A DNA stretch of 64,000 bases from Pseudomonas japonica (GTDB taxonomy: Bacteria > Pseudomonadota > Gammaproteobacteria > Pseudomonadales > Pseudomonadaceae): positions 248,001 through 312,000 of the forward strand of contig NZ_JAAMQU010000004.1 of assembly GCF_013522925.1 (NCBI RefSeq). The letters are read 5' to 3'. Below the pieces are notes generated by a model that was not told the DNA's origin, did no database searches, and saw only the letters and a program-made list of their open reading frames with translations. Shown in pieces: positions 47,871 to 57,176 of this stretch (position 1 is the stretch's first letter; each line of letters begins with the position of its first letter). The translations under genes were made by a program, and so were the position numbers.

Positions 47871-49058
47871 CTACGCTATCGCGCCTTTGGAAGAAAGCCT
47901 GGCATGACGCTCCGATAACGTTAGGCAAACCAATGCCAGCCCAAGGCATGAAAGTGAGGCGCACAACAGGCCTGCATAGCCGTACAGAGGATAGAGCCAG
48001 CCAGCGATCGCTGACCCAAGTCCAATACCGCAAAACAGGAAGGACGCCGTCAGGGCCAGTGCAATACCCCGCTGATCTGGCCGTAGCTCTACCATTCGTC
48101 TCTGTTGGCTTGGCCAGACGATATCGGTCGCGAATGCCCAAGGAACCAGTGCGACAATCAGCCAGGCGAGGCGCATAGGCGCGATCCAGAGGTAGAAAAC
48201 AACAGCGGCGAGTAGCCCTATTCCAGTCAATAGCATCCTGGAGGCACTGTGGTAGCGAGCTGCGCGAGTAACGAAGACGTTTCCCAATACGCCCGCAACG
48301 CCAAGTACCGTCAGGGCCAGTGCAACATCGTCCGCGTCGCCGGCGTAGTCATTGCGGATGATAGGGGTGAGAAAAGCGTACGTGGAGAAGACTGCCATGG
48401 CCATGAAGAACACGACCAACAATGCGCAAAACGAGCCGACGTCGGTGAGAAGAGCAAGCAGCTCGCGTGGTACCACGCGTTGCCCCGAGACTTTATCCGG
48501 CACCAACCAGATGACCAGGAGCGCCGTTGCGATGCCCGTGAGACCAATGCCAAAAAACAGGTTGCGGGCGCCCCACACCTGTGCCAGCCAGGCCGTGATG
48601 GGCATCCCGGCCAAGCCGGCGACGCTGAGGCCGAGTAGAACGATTGCAATGGCACTGCCCTGCTGATCGCGCTCGACAAGATTCGATCCCAAGGCACCTA
48701 GCACCGGGCCAATGAAGCCGGCACCGACGCCCATCAAAATCCTTGCCCCTAACAGTACTTCGTAGTCAGGCGCGCACGCGAAGAGTATGGAAGCCATGCT
48801 AAACAGGGACAACCCGAGCAACAGCTGCTGACGCCGCCGCAAGTGCCCCAATGCTACCTGCAGCAATGGCGCTGCCACTGCGAAGGTGATCCCGAACACG
48901 GTGATCAGATAGGCGCCTTCAGAGGCAGTGAGCGCCCATTCCTGGGAGATCGCTTCCAAGCTCCCCACCACCGACAGAGCACCAACCGCCTGAACAAAAT
49001 ACGCCAGGCTTAGTAAGCGCAAGGCGAGCAATGACGAAGATGGAATAGGCGTGTTCAT
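47871..49058 (-). CDS. MFS transporter (DHA1-type efflux)
   Basis: This protein has 395 residues from ATG 49058 and 12 predicted membrane helices. The inter-helix motif A variant is GHLRRRQQLLLGLSLFSMAS, and a motif C-like GVGAGFIGPVLGALGSNLVE occurs in helix 5. The pattern (SLEAISQEWALTASEGAYLI) is that of AraJ/YdhP-type drug or sugar efflux carriers. The substrate is unknown. The gene is convergent with the LysR gene and downstream of a CMD-family gene. Confidence 0.9.
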   Translation of the reverse strand: MNTPIPSSSLLALRLLSLAYFVQAVGALSVVGSLEAISQEWALTASEGAYLITVFGITFAVAAPLLQVALGHLRRRQQLLLGLSLFSMASILFACAPDYEVLLGARILMGVGAGFIGPVLGALGSNLVERDQQGSAIAIVLLGLSVAGLAGMPITAWLAQVWGARNLFFGIGLTGIATALLVIWLVPDKVSGQRVVPRELLALLTDVGSFCALLVVFFMAMAVFSTYAFLTPIIRNDYAGDADDVALALTVLGVAGVLGNVFVTRAARYHSASRMLLTGIGLLAAVVFYLWIAPMRLAWLIVALVPWAFATDIVWPSQQRRMVELRPDQRGIALALTASFLFCGIGLGSAIAGWLYPLYGYAGLLCASLSCLGLALVCLTLSERHARLSSKGAIA

Positions 49059-49259
49059 TTTGTCCGTTCCAGGAAAAGACTTGATGCCTGCAATCAACCG
49101 GAGAAAGGCTGCGAGGGCATCAAGCGACAAGATGGGGTGATGAAGATGAGTTGTGCAGCGCATGTCCTGCAACAGAACGTGAAGCGGCCGCATTTGGATG
49201 GGGTCAAGGCCGCTGTTTCAAAAACCCTGCCGCAGGACTCAAGCATCGAACGAAGCCCA

Positions 49260-49775
49260 TCAAGCTCTAGGCGGGAAATCGATGTCCGTTTTCGCTACGT
49301 TGTTCAGGTAGTTGGTCAGCGTGAGCAACGCCACCTGGGCAATGACATCAACGATCTTGGCATCATCCAGCCCGGCCTCTCTTGCTGTAGAGAGGTGCTC
49401 ATCATTGAGCTGCCCACGGTTCAGGGTGACTGCTCGGGCCAAGGCTGAGACGCCATCGAGCGTCCCGGCCCGTGCCGCCAATAGCTGATCAGCGTCCAGC
49501 CCTGCTTTATGCCCGAAATAGCTATGGGCGGCCACACAGTAATCACATCCATTGACTTCGGAAGCTGCTAACGCCGTCGCTTCACGCTCCGCGGGGCTCA
49601 GGCTGCTTTTGTTCATGGCTTGGGCCAGGGCGAAGTATCCCCCCAAGGCTGCAGGTGAATGAGCCAGTGTCGCAAACGCATTGGGGATGAAACCCAGGTT
49701 TTTTTCGACACCTTGCAGGGCAGAGCGGGCGGCCGCCGGTGCTTGATCAACGGTCAGAGCGGTAATGCGAGTCAT
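49260..49775 (-). CDS. Carboxymuconolactone decarboxylase-family (AhpD-like) peroxidase-related protein
   Basis: This 171-residue protein has the AhpD-type active site NGCDYCVAAHS (C-x2-C-x3-H) near residues 75-85. The N-terminal VEKNLGFIPNAFATLAHSPA and the C-terminal VIAQVALLTLTNYLNNVAKT are typical of the uncharacterised peroxidase-related subfamily. It probably reduces peroxides or alkylated substrates via the thiol pair. It sits 36 bases downstream of an SDR gene, likely in the same transcript. Confidence 0.92.
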   Translation of the reverse strand: MTRITALTVDQAPAAARSALQGVEKNLGFIPNAFATLAHSPAALGGYFALAQAMNKSSLSPAEREATALAASEVNGCDYCVAAHSYFGHKAGLDADQLLAARAGTLDGVSALARAVTLNRGQLNDEHLSTAREAGLDDAKIVDVIAQVALLTLTNYLNNVAKTDIDFPPRA

Positions 49776-49811
49776 GAGTTGGTTCCTTTGAAATCGGCTG
49801 TGGTGGTGTAC

Positions 49812-50576
49812 TCAAGCAACCGGGATCGGGTTCTCAACCAGGGACTGGTTGAATTGATTGATCAGGGCATGCTCGTTCGGGCCTTGGTTGGCACGCAAAG
49901 GCACGATGCGATCGACCAGCACTTCAGTCGTTGCCGTTTCGAGTTTTTCCAACGTTTCCTGAATGAACTCATCCAGTGGCATGGCGCGTTCATCACCACT
50001 TTTATGGATCAGGTCGGTGTCCACCCATGGCGGCGCGATCTCCAGCACCTTCACACTGGTATCGCGCAGCGCGAAGCGTTGCGAGAGCGAGTACGAATGA
50101 ATGGCGGCCTTGGTAGCCGAGTACAGGGCTGTAGCGGCGAGTGGCAGATAGGCCAGCACGGAGCTGTTGTTGATGATGTACGCCTCGGGCTGGCGCTTGA
50201 GATGCTCCACGAAGGCTGCGCTGACCCGTACCGGGCCAAGCAGGTTCGTCTGCAGAAGACCTACCGCCTGTTCATCGTCGTAATCACCGGAGGCCGGGTT
50301 GTCAAAGGGCATGATGCCGGCGTTGTTGATGACCACGTTAAGTGACGGGTGACGGCGGATGATCTGGGCGGCGACATCCTTGATCTGTTGGGCATCATTG
50401 ATATCGAGCTGGACAGTGTCGATGCCAGGGTTGGCTTGGGCAATTTCATCGAGCAGCGCTTTACGGCGGCCGGCGATGATCACCGTGTTGCCCCGCTGGT
50501 GGAATGCTTCGGCCAAGGCCCGGCCGATACCCGAAGTGCCGCCGGTGATAAAGATGGTGTTAGCGCTGGTTTTCAT
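49812..50576 (-). CDS. Short-chain dehydrogenase/reductase (DltE-like)
   Basis: This protein has 254 residues from ATG 50576. The Rossmann motif is FITGGTSGIGRALAEAFHQR, the NNAG motif is VVINNAGIMPF, and the catalytic pair is Y-x3-K in ALYSATKAAIHSYS. It is the second gene after another SDR (22-base gap) and precedes the AhpD-like gene. The substrate is unknown. Confidence 0.93.
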   Translation of the reverse strand: MKTSANTIFITGGTSGIGRALAEAFHQRGNTVIIAGRRKALLDEIAQANPGIDTVQLDINDAQQIKDVAAQIIRRHPSLNVVINNAGIMPFDNPASGDYDDEQAVGLLQTNLLGPVRVSAAFVEHLKRQPEAYIINNSSVLAYLPLAATALYSATKAAIHSYSLSQRFALRDTSVKVLEIAPPWVDTDLIHKSGDERAMPLDEFIQETLEKLETATTEVLVDRIVPLRANQGPNEHALINQFNQSLVENPIPVA

Positions 50577-50598
50577 GATCCGTATCCTTTCTGGTTGA

Positions 50599-51396
50599 TC
50601 AGTTGGCGTTATAACGCGGAGCGAGCTGGTTGCTGGACAGGTGATTGAACAGCGCCTGCCGGCTGGTTTCGTAGTGCTTGAACTGCTCGAGGTCATGCAT
50701 CGACGGGATGGAAATCAGCACGTCGTCGTCGAAATCCTTCAGGGCGCCATCTACCAGATCGGTGGCCGACATCACGATGCCGGGGTCCAGGTTCTCCACC
50801 GGCAAGCCCCCGATCTGCCAGAAGTCGGTTGCGGTTGCTCCGGGAAGCACTGCCTGAATCCTGATGCCGTGACCGGACAGCTCTTTGTGCAGAGATTGCG
50901 TGAAAGCGGTGACGTAGGCTTTAGTGCCGCCATACACGCCATTCAGCAGTTCCGGGGCCAGGCTGACGATGGAGGAAATGTTGATCACCGCGCCCTGTTT
51001 GCGAGCGACAAAGCCTGGAACAGCGGCATACGTCAGTCGGGTCAGGGCAACGACGTTGAGGTTGATCATCTCGACCATGCGCTCGACATCGCTTTCAAGC
51101 AGAGGGGTGTGTGTACCGATACCCGCGTTGTTTACCAGCAAATTGATGCTGGCATCCTCACGCAGCTTGCGCTCCACTCGTGCCAGTTCCGTAGTGTTTG
51201 CCAGGTCCGCCTGAAAAACTTCCACGCTGCGCTGGGTGCCGGTGGTGATACGGCTCGCTAGCGCATTGAGGCGGTCTCGGTTTCGAGCGACCAGTATCAA
51301 GTCATAGCCGCGTCGCGCCAGACGCTCTGCGTAGATCGAGCCGATGCCGGTTGAAGCGCCTGTAATCAGCGCGGTGCCTTTGTATTCCTGAGTCAT
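50599..51396 (-). CDS. Short-chain dehydrogenase/reductase
   Basis: This protein has 265 residues from ATG 51396 (GGAG upstream). The nucleotide motif is ALITGASTGIGSIYAERLAR, with LVNNAGIG, and the catalytic Tyr/Lys is in GVYGGTKAYVTAF. It is the first gene of the SDR-SDR-AhpD unit and divergent from the GlxA-type regulator, which is its likely controller. Confidence 0.93.
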   Translation of the reverse strand: MTQEYKGTALITGASTGIGSIYAERLARRGYDLILVARNRDRLNALASRITTGTQRSVEVFQADLANTTELARVERKLREDASINLLVNNAGIGTHTPLLESDVERMVEMINLNVVALTRLTYAAVPGFVARKQGAVINISSIVSLAPELLNGVYGGTKAYVTAFTQSLHKELSGHGIRIQAVLPGATATDFWQIGGLPVENLDPGIVMSATDLVDGALKDFDDDVLISIPSMHDLEQFKHYETSRQALFNHLSSNQLAPRYNAN

Positions 51397-51501
51397 GGTC
51401 CAACTCCGTCGTTTGGTGTGGAGCCATGATGCGTAAAATTCCATTTGTCTTAAACGACGTATAAGGTGCTATTTTAGGACATTGATGAAAGGAGTGTATT
51501 G

Positions 51502-52446
51502 ATGCATCGAGTGGGCTATTTGGTAACCGACGGCTTTCAAGTAATGTCGCTCGCCACCCAGGCAGTGTTTGAGTTCGCCAACATGGTGGCTGGCGAACAG
51601 GTCTACAGGATTCAGAATTTCTCCTACGCAGGGGGCATCGTTCGCTCTTCCCTTGGCATGCATGTCGAAACGCTCGCATTGGAGTCCGCAGGCCTGGCTG
51701 ACAGCTGGATGGTCGCAGGAACGCTCACGCCTCTGACGCCACCCGACAATGAGGTGTTGAACAGCGTACGTGGGTTTGTTAAGAACGCTCGACGAGTTGC
51801 CGGGATCTGTACGGGTGGTTTTGTACTGGCTCAGGCAGGGGTGTTAGATAACAGGCGTGCAACCACTCATTGGGCCTATGCCAAGGCACTCAAGATGTCG
51901 CATCCAAGCATCGAAGTGGAGGAGGATCGAATCTTCATTGTGGACGGGCCTATATGGACTTCGGCGGGCATGACTGCAGGGCTTGATATGGCCCTGGGAA
52001 TGGTTGAAAAGGATCTGGGCACAGAGCTTGCCCGCTCGGTAGCCCACAAGCTGGTAATGCACCAGCACCGCTCAGGGGGCCAGTCACAGCATTCCGAGCT
52101 GCTGTCGATGTCGCCCAAGTCAGACCGCATCCAGAGCGCTCTGGACTATGCGCGAAAGCACTTGAATCGGTCTCTGAGTGTGGAAGAGCTTGCTGACGTC
52201 GTACACCTGAGCCCAAGGCAATTCACTCGCGTGTTCACCGCAGAAACGGGACAGTCCCCTGCCAAGGCGGTCGAAAATCTTCGCCTCGAGGCCGCGCGTT
52301 TGATGATCGAGCAAAGCCGACACAGCCTGGACACAGTGGCTCAGGAAACCGGATTCAGAGATCGCCGGCATATGCGGGAGGTGTTTATTCGCGGCTTCGG
52401 TGTTCCCCCTCAAGCCATACGCAGGGATGCGAGGCGGGTTGGATAG
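51502..52446 (+). CDS. GlxA-family AraC-type transcriptional regulator
   Basis: This protein has 314 residues from ATG 51502 with AAGGAG upstream; the preceding TTG is in frame but not needed. Residues 1-170 are a DJ-1/PfpI-like domain with the nucleophile-elbow VAGICTGGFVLAQAG. Residues 210-310 are two AraC helix-turn-helix motifs (RSLSVEELADVVHLSPRQF; TVAQETGFRDRRHMREVFI). It is divergent from the SDR operon. A decayed sibling tail lies at 45928. Confidence 0.93.
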   Translation: MHRVGYLVTDGFQVMSLATQAVFEFANMVAGEQVYRIQNFSYAGGIVRSSLGMHVETLALESAGLADSWMVAGTLTPLTPPDNEVLNSVRGFVKNARRVAGICTGGFVLAQAGVLDNRRATTHWAYAKALKMSHPSIEVEEDRIFIVDGPIWTSAGMTAGLDMALGMVEKDLGTELARSVAHKLVMHQHRSGGQSQHSELLSMSPKSDRIQSALDYARKHLNRSLSVEELADVVHLSPRQFTRVFTAETGQSPAKAVENLRLEAARLMIEQSRHSLDTVAQETGFRDRRHMREVFIRGFGVPPQAIRRDARRVG

Positions 52447-53040
52447 AAAGGCTATCTAAATCCGTTCACGAAATTCAGCATCGCCTCGTTTCGTCGACCC
52501 CCTTGCACCACCTTGGTGTATGTTTCGAGCTCCGAAGTGATAGCGACTCTGCAGCTCCCATGCAATGAGTAGAGCTGCACTGATCGCATTCCCAAGATGC
52601 CTGATTCGGCTGATGTGGTGGCAGGGAGCATGCATGGCTAATCCTCTGGGTGTATTTGATCAAGGGTGCCCCGATTCTGGCGCGCCAAAGAAGGCTCAGA
52701 AGCCACGTAGGGCAGGAAGAGTTTCTTCGGATTAAAGAAAACTGACCTCGGATTTGTTCACAACGGTCTGCGCGGCATTCACGTCTACAGCGCGTACGAA
52801 AGGGCAAAAATACCTTTGAAACCTTTCTGAGTTTCCGGTTTTGCCAGGGAGCATCAGGGTCAAAGCTGATCACCGGCTCAGAAAAGCTCGCGGCTGAGTG
52901 GGGAGTTGCTCTTTCCCGATAATGCTTCGACGACAAGCCCATCACGCGCTTATGCAGCACCAACATGCATGGGCAGCTTCCAAGCTGGAGTTCTTACGAT
53001 CCATAGCGTCCCGCCCCGACGCTGTGGATGGAGCCTACAT
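52447..53040. other. 594-base stretch without an assignable gene
   Basis: A minus-strand frame of 163 codons (52475-52966) is open, but its composition (many Cys, Arg, Ser) and lack of a ribosome site do not look like a real protein. Plus-strand frames are short and interrupted. The stretch may be decayed sequence. No repeat or RNA structure stands out. Confidence 0.5.
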
Positions 53041-53358
53041 TCAAGCGTCGATCCGCTTCAGCACTCTCACCTCCAACGGGGCTGCTAGAAGAGGCTCGGC
53101 CGCTTGCAGGAATGTTTGAAAGTGATTTGAAGATGCGTGTTGATCGAGGGCTTGCTGGTTCTTCCAGATCTCATACACAACAAAAATTGCTGATTGGGTT
53201 GTATCTACATGCAAATCGTACTTGATACAGCCAACCTCCGCTCTTGATGGCGGTACCAATGCTTGCAAAGCTTCCAGCAATTTATCTTCATGGCCCTGTG
53301 TCGCCTTCAATGTGGCAGCGAGATAAAGCGGTGCTGAGATGCCGATGTTATTGCTCAT
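53041..53358 (-). CDS. Putative quinol monooxygenase (ABM domain, YgiN-like)
   Basis: This 105-residue single-domain protein of the antibiotic biosynthesis monooxygenase family reads LYLAATLKATQGHEDKLLEA, then VPPSRAEVGCIKYDLHVD, FVVYEIWKNQQALDQHASSN and HFQTF. It is likely a dimeric cofactor-free oxygenase or quinol-binding protein. It stands alone, with AT-rich promoter DNA upstream holding a direct ATTGCAT repeat. Confidence 0.9.
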   Translation of the reverse strand: MSNNIGISAPLYLAATLKATQGHEDKLLEALQALVPPSRAEVGCIKYDLHVDTTQSAIFVVYEIWKNQQALDQHASSNHFQTFLQAAEPLLAAPLEVRVLKRIDA

Positions 53359-53393
53359 GAGAATAGCCTATAGAAAGATAGCTGAGTCGTTTT

Positions 53394-53407
53394 ATTGCAT
53401 ATTGCAT
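53394..53407. repeat. Tandem ATTGCAT repeat upstream of the monooxygenase gene
   Basis: Two adjacent ATTGCAT heptamers (53394-53400, 53401-53407) lie 36 bases before the monooxygenase ATG on its promoter side. It is a possible regulator site. The rest of the 219-base gap to the next gene is AT-rich and empty. Confidence 0.35.
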
Positions 53408-53577
53408 ACCGAACTTTAGTACACTGATTCTCCCCGCTGCGACGAAGGTTTCTATGTGCTCCCTAAGTTTATTGGCTTTGCAATAGCAGGCATGTTAGGA
53501 AAGAAAGAAACTAAAGGGAAGGCATTGGTTAAAATTTGCGGCTACTGGTAGCAGTTTTTTAAACAAGATTGACCGGA

Positions 53578-54354
53578 CTACATGAAACCTCGGAGCAGCC
53601 AGCGGTCTGCGGCCTCCAGCGGAGACAAGCCTTCTCGACAGATCAGATGGTCTAGCTCGCTGACTACATTATTTCCGAGCGTAAGCCGTGTCAGTTGGTC
53701 CAGGAGAGCAGAGGGCAGCTGTTGCGCCACGCTCTCTTTCACGATGAGCGTGGCGTTGTCCTCACCTCCTAGCAGCCCTGTAGGCTCCGCTAATGCACGA
53801 ATATCATATCTGTGGTGCAGGAACTGCGGATGCCAGAGAGGCACGACAACCCACTCGCGGTGCTCCACCGCGTTCTCGAAACGCGTGAAACATGCTTCCT
53901 GTGTGCCATTTTCAAAATGATACCCAGCGATGTCCAAGCCGTATTGCTCGATGATGGTCCGGGAGAAGCGACTAATGCCCGCGCCGGGATTGATGCCCTG
54001 GATCAGAGGGCTCATCTTCGTGGCGACGTCCGGGCGCAGTAGGTCGCTAACACTGGCCACCCGTTCAACCGGCACGTACTCAGGCACACCCCAAATGCAA
54101 TAGGGTTGATAGAGCACGCCCAGCTGGCGGGTCGCATCTGCAAATGGCGCTAGATAGCCGCCGTGGCTGGCTGGCAGCCAGGCAGAAACCAGCATGTCCA
54201 CTTCCCCCGCGCCGTAGCGCTGGAACATCTTTTCATGAGGCGAGGCGCTGGGTGTCACGGTGTACCCGTGACGTTCCAGAATGCGCTGCACCACAGCCGC
54301 GCTGGCAGCGTGAAAGCTCAGATCAATGTGGCCCAGACGAATCAAAGGTTTCAT
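53578..54354 (-). CDS. OpuAC-type (glycine betaine/proline) substrate-binding protein without signal peptide
   Basis: This 258-residue protein belongs to the OpuAC family: IRLGHIDLSFHAASAAVVQR, then VDMLVSAWLPASHGGYLAPF and IQGINPGAGISRFSRTIIEQ, with aromatic cage-type residues in VVPLWHPQFLHHRYDIR. It begins MKPLIRLG with no signal peptide, so it would be cytoplasmic. No permease or ATPase gene is adjacent. It follows a secreted MRJP-type gene by 13 bases and is probably cotranscribed. A cytosolic ligand-binding role is possible. Confidence 0.85.
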   Translation of the reverse strand: MKPLIRLGHIDLSFHAASAAVVQRILERHGYTVTPSASPHEKMFQRYGAGEVDMLVSAWLPASHGGYLAPFADATRQLGVLYQPYCIWGVPEYVPVERVASVSDLLRPDVATKMSPLIQGINPGAGISRFSRTIIEQYGLDIAGYHFENGTQEACFTRFENAVEHREWVVVPLWHPQFLHHRYDIRALAEPTGLLGGEDNATLIVKESVAQQLPSALLDQLTRLTLGNNVVSELDHLICREGLSPLEAADRWLLRGFM

Positions 54355-54367
54355 GGTCGCCTCCGGA

Positions 54368-55558
54368 TCAATAAGTCGGCGCGGGCGCAGCGTCGATCTT
54401 CACCCGCAGCAAGCTGTAGGGCTTGTCGCGAAGATCCTTCCCGTTCTGGAATCCGGCCTGACGCTGGAGCTGGTTTGCAGTGAAATACAAATATCCGTCC
54501 GGCCCAACGGACAGGGTGTCTGGCCACAGCACACGCGGATCGTGGACTATGGTCTGCCAGCTTCCATTAGCCAGGCGCTTGCGGATGCTGTTGTGCTCGT
54601 AGTCACCGGCATACACAGCGCCGTTCGCGTCAGCCTCAAGTCCGTCCGATGCGCCTTTCTCACCCAGGTCCTTCACGACAGCTGCCAACTGAGCTTCGCT
54701 GACATTTGGATCACGCAGCAGGTCGGTCGGAACCGAGTAGAGATGACGGCTGGACAGCGGGCAGAAATACAATGTCTTCCCGTCGGCTGACAGGGCAATG
54801 CCATCGGATGCCACGGTCAGTGTTTTCGCCGAACCGTCCGGGCCTTTGGTGATCAGCGCCTGCTTCCCTTCCACCACAGGAATGAAGTCAGGATCCGGAG
54901 ACGTCGATTTGTCGCCATGCAGCCTGCGGACTGCCTTGCCACTGGCAACGTCCATCACGATGATCGCGCCGGGACCCGATATGGATGAGTCCGTAACATA
55001 CACCGTGCCTTCCTTGCCGACGCGGAAGTCGAAGCGCATGTCGTTGACATAGGTGGTCGGCAAAATCACGTTGGACGGAAATACCAGTGTCCTGACGATC
55101 TTGTTGCTAGCCAGGTCTACCGCGACCAGCTTGGCGCCGCCCCGTTTGGGCGCTGCGAAACCGGGGGCTGCGGTATCCAGTAGCCACACGCGACCCTTAC
55201 CATCGGCGACAACACTTTGGACGCTGATCAGCCCTTTGGCTGGGTTCTTTGCGTCCTCTTTGTTGAATGCCGGATTGGGATAGGCGACAACCTTACCCTC
55301 GCGAATTTCACCGACCGTGAACGGCACGTCATCTCCCCATTTCGGGTAGTTGACAAAGATGCGACCGTTTTCAGTGACTGTGACGCCTGTCGGCATTGCG
55401 TCATGGAAGGTAAATACCTGTTCCAGCTGGCCGACAGGTTTCTCCGCTGGAGCATCGATAGGCAGCGGCTGAGTATCGGCTGCGAAGCTGTTCTGGCTCG
55501 CGGCGGCTACGGCGACGGCAAGAGCGGTACCCAAATAAAAGCGGTTTTTCTTGGACAT
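54368..55558 (-). CDS. Secreted major-royal-jelly/Yellow-family protein
   Basis: This 396-residue protein has a signal peptide (LGTALAVAVAAASQNSFAA). The MRJP/Yellow beta-propeller family pattern is clear: GRIFVNYPKWGDDVPFTVGE, GRVWLLDTAAPGFA, TYVNDMRFDFRVGKEGTVYV, ASDGIALSADGKTLYFCPLS and SDGLEADANGAVYAGDYEHN. Bacterial members are periplasmic and sometimes annotated as lactonase-like or dopachrome-related. The substrate is unknown. It is downstream of the alcohol dehydrogenase (51-base gap). Confidence 0.9.
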   Translation of the reverse strand: MSKKNRFYLGTALAVAVAAASQNSFAADTQPLPIDAPAEKPVGQLEQVFTFHDAMPTGVTVTENGRIFVNYPKWGDDVPFTVGEIREGKVVAYPNPAFNKEDAKNPAKGLISVQSVVADGKGRVWLLDTAAPGFAAPKRGGAKLVAVDLASNKIVRTLVFPSNVILPTTYVNDMRFDFRVGKEGTVYVTDSSISGPGAIIVMDVASGKAVRRLHGDKSTSPDPDFIPVVEGKQALITKGPDGSAKTLTVASDGIALSADGKTLYFCPLSSRHLYSVPTDLLRDPNVSEAQLAAVVKDLGEKGASDGLEADANGAVYAGDYEHNSIRKRLANGSWQTIVHDPRVLWPDTLSVGPDGYLYFTANQLQRQAGFQNGKDLRDKPYSLLRVKIDAAPAPTY

Positions 55559-55609
55559 GGAAATGCTCGCTGACCTGCCGAAGCAGGCGAGTTGAATGAT
55601 GTTGAAAGG

Positions 55610-56617
55610 TCAGAAGCCTTCGAGAACGAGCTTGCCGGTAGCCTTGCCGCTTTCGATCAGAGCATGGGCGCGACGGAGGTTTTCGGCATTGATGGTGCCG
55701 AAATGCTCGCCCAGCGTGGTTTTCAGAACGCCTTGGTCGATCAGGTCGGCAACGCGGTTGAGCAGATGATGCTGTTCAATCATGTCCGGTGTTTCGTACA
55801 GCGAGCGGGTGAACATCAGTTCCCAGTGCAGCGACAGCGATTTGCGCTTCAGGGGCATGACATCCAACCCATCCGGATCGTCGATGACTGCCAGTTGGCC
55901 CTGGGGGCGGAGCGCCTCTACGATCTGGGGCAGGTAGGTACCGGTGTGAGTCAGGCTGGCGACATGACTCACTTGGCCAACGCCGATCGTCTCCAGTTGC
56001 TGGACCAGCGGTTGGCTGTGGTCGATCACGTGGTGCGCACCCAAGCCTTTGACCCAGTCACGCGTCTGATCTCGGGAGGCGGTGCCGATGACAGTAAGTT
56101 TGGTCAGCTGACGCGCGAGTTGCACCAGGATGGAACCCACGCCGCCACCCGCGCCGATGATGAGCAGGCTTTCGCCTTCGCCGCCACCCTGCGCAACGCC
56201 AAGACGATCAAACAACAGTTCCCAGGCGGTGATAGTAGTCAGCGGTAGTGCGGCGGCATGGGCATTGTCCAGGGACTTGGGCTTGCGGCCAACAATACGT
56301 TCGTCAACCACATGAAACTCACTGTAACTCCCAGGACGTGCCAGGGAGCCCGCGTAGAACACTGCATCACCCGCTTTGAACAGACTGACCTCGCTGCCGG
56401 TTTCACGAACGATGCCGACCGCGTCCCAGCCCAACACCTTAGGGTCAGTGGCAGCAGACCGGGCGCGAACCTTGGTATCTACCGGATTGACCGAGATGGC
56501 TTGAACCTCGACCAGCAGGTCCCGCGGGCCGGGGGTCGGTTTGGGCAGATCCATGTCCATCAGCGAACGGGGATCTTCGATAGGCAGTCCTTGCTGGGTG
56601 TAGGCGATGGCTTTCAT
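55610..56617 (-). CDS. Zinc-type alcohol dehydrogenase-like / NADPH:quinone reductase family protein
   Basis: This protein has 335 residues from ATG 56617 (GGAG upstream). It is an MDR family member without catalytic zinc cysteines: it starts MKAIAYTQQGLPIEDPRSL, with VEVQAISVNPVDTKVRA and a Rossmann segment LLIIGAGGGVGSILVQLARQ. The type reduces quinones or enals with NADPH. It carries an upstream direct repeat nearly identical to that at the LysR start (46864), hinting that LysR controls it although it lies 9 kb away. Confidence 0.92.
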   Translation of the reverse strand: MKAIAYTQQGLPIEDPRSLMDMDLPKPTPGPRDLLVEVQAISVNPVDTKVRARSAATDPKVLGWDAVGIVRETGSEVSLFKAGDAVFYAGSLARPGSYSEFHVVDERIVGRKPKSLDNAHAAALPLTTITAWELLFDRLGVAQGGGEGESLLIIGAGGGVGSILVQLARQLTKLTVIGTASRDQTRDWVKGLGAHHVIDHSQPLVQQLETIGVGQVSHVASLTHTGTYLPQIVEALRPQGQLAVIDDPDGLDVMPLKRKSLSLHWELMFTRSLYETPDMIEQHHLLNRVADLIDQGVLKTTLGEHFGTINAENLRRAHALIESGKATGKLVLEGF

Positions 56618-56702
56618 AGTGGGCACTCCGTAACGGTAAAGGGCAAACGTAGGTCGTTGGGCCTAGGATGTTCTTCGCCTCGACGGAGAAAAACCGGTGG
56701 AA

Positions 56703-56723
56703 TTCGCTAACACTTTCACTAAT
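56703..56723. repeat. Direct-repeat operator candidate upstream of the quinone reductase
   Basis: TTCGCTAAC (56703-56711), ACT, TTCACTAAT (56715-56723) have the same 12-bp period as at 46864-46884. The repeat lies 86 bases before the reductase ATG, a usual distance for LysR activation. Confidence 0.55.
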
Positions 56724-56756
56724 TTTCGGAAGATCTTGGAGTGTTTAATCGCTGTC

Positions 56757-57062
56757 AGCCGTAGGTCATAAGCTTGATGGGGGAGCCTAAAGAATTCGGA
56801 TAAGAACGTACGCAGGGGGTTTCCAAGCTCGCGTAGCGGCTTGATTTTTCCATCTTCGAGCTTGCGCCCGTGCCGCTTGAGCTAATTGCCGATCAGGGTG
56901 ATGTGCTTCCAGCCTAACGGCGACAGATACTGATACAGGCGGTATTCATCGGTTTCCGGCTTCAGTCAGCTCTTGGGTTGGCCGCACCGGTGGACCGTAG
57001 CCCGCAGCACGATGGCAGCGGCAACTAGGTTCAATCCGCTGGCCTGATAGACCGCTGCCGCT
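56757..57062 (-). pseudogene. C-terminal remnant of a Tn3-family transposase
   Basis: On the minus strand, AAAVYQASGLNLVAAAIVLR leads, after interruptions, to YQYLSPLGWKHITLIGN, then KRHGRKLEDGKIKPLRE. These are the conserved closing segments of Tn3 TnpA (…LNLVTAAIVLWNTVYLERA…LSPLGWEHINLTGDY…). At least two in-frame stops are present. No intact 38-bp Tn3 inverted repeat was recognised at either side. Confidence 0.8.
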
Positions 57063-57176
57063 TAGCGTTGGCACCGTTCAAGGTGGTCTGGTAGGTGCTG
57101 CTCTGGGCGGCTTGCTGTGACGTAAGGGAGGAGGCGCTGTTGGCAGCTTTTTTTAGGCGAAGTTTTTATAGCGTTT

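Noticed and set aside
52640..52660. TTGATCAAGG near 52655 as an Anr box
   Set aside because: The half-sites lack the 4-base spacer and no gene start lies within reach.
52475..52966. 163-codon minus-strand frame between glxA and the monooxygenase gene
   Set aside because: There is no ribosome site or recognisable domain, and the composition is odd (many Cys, Ser and Arg). It is more likely chance or decayed sequence.
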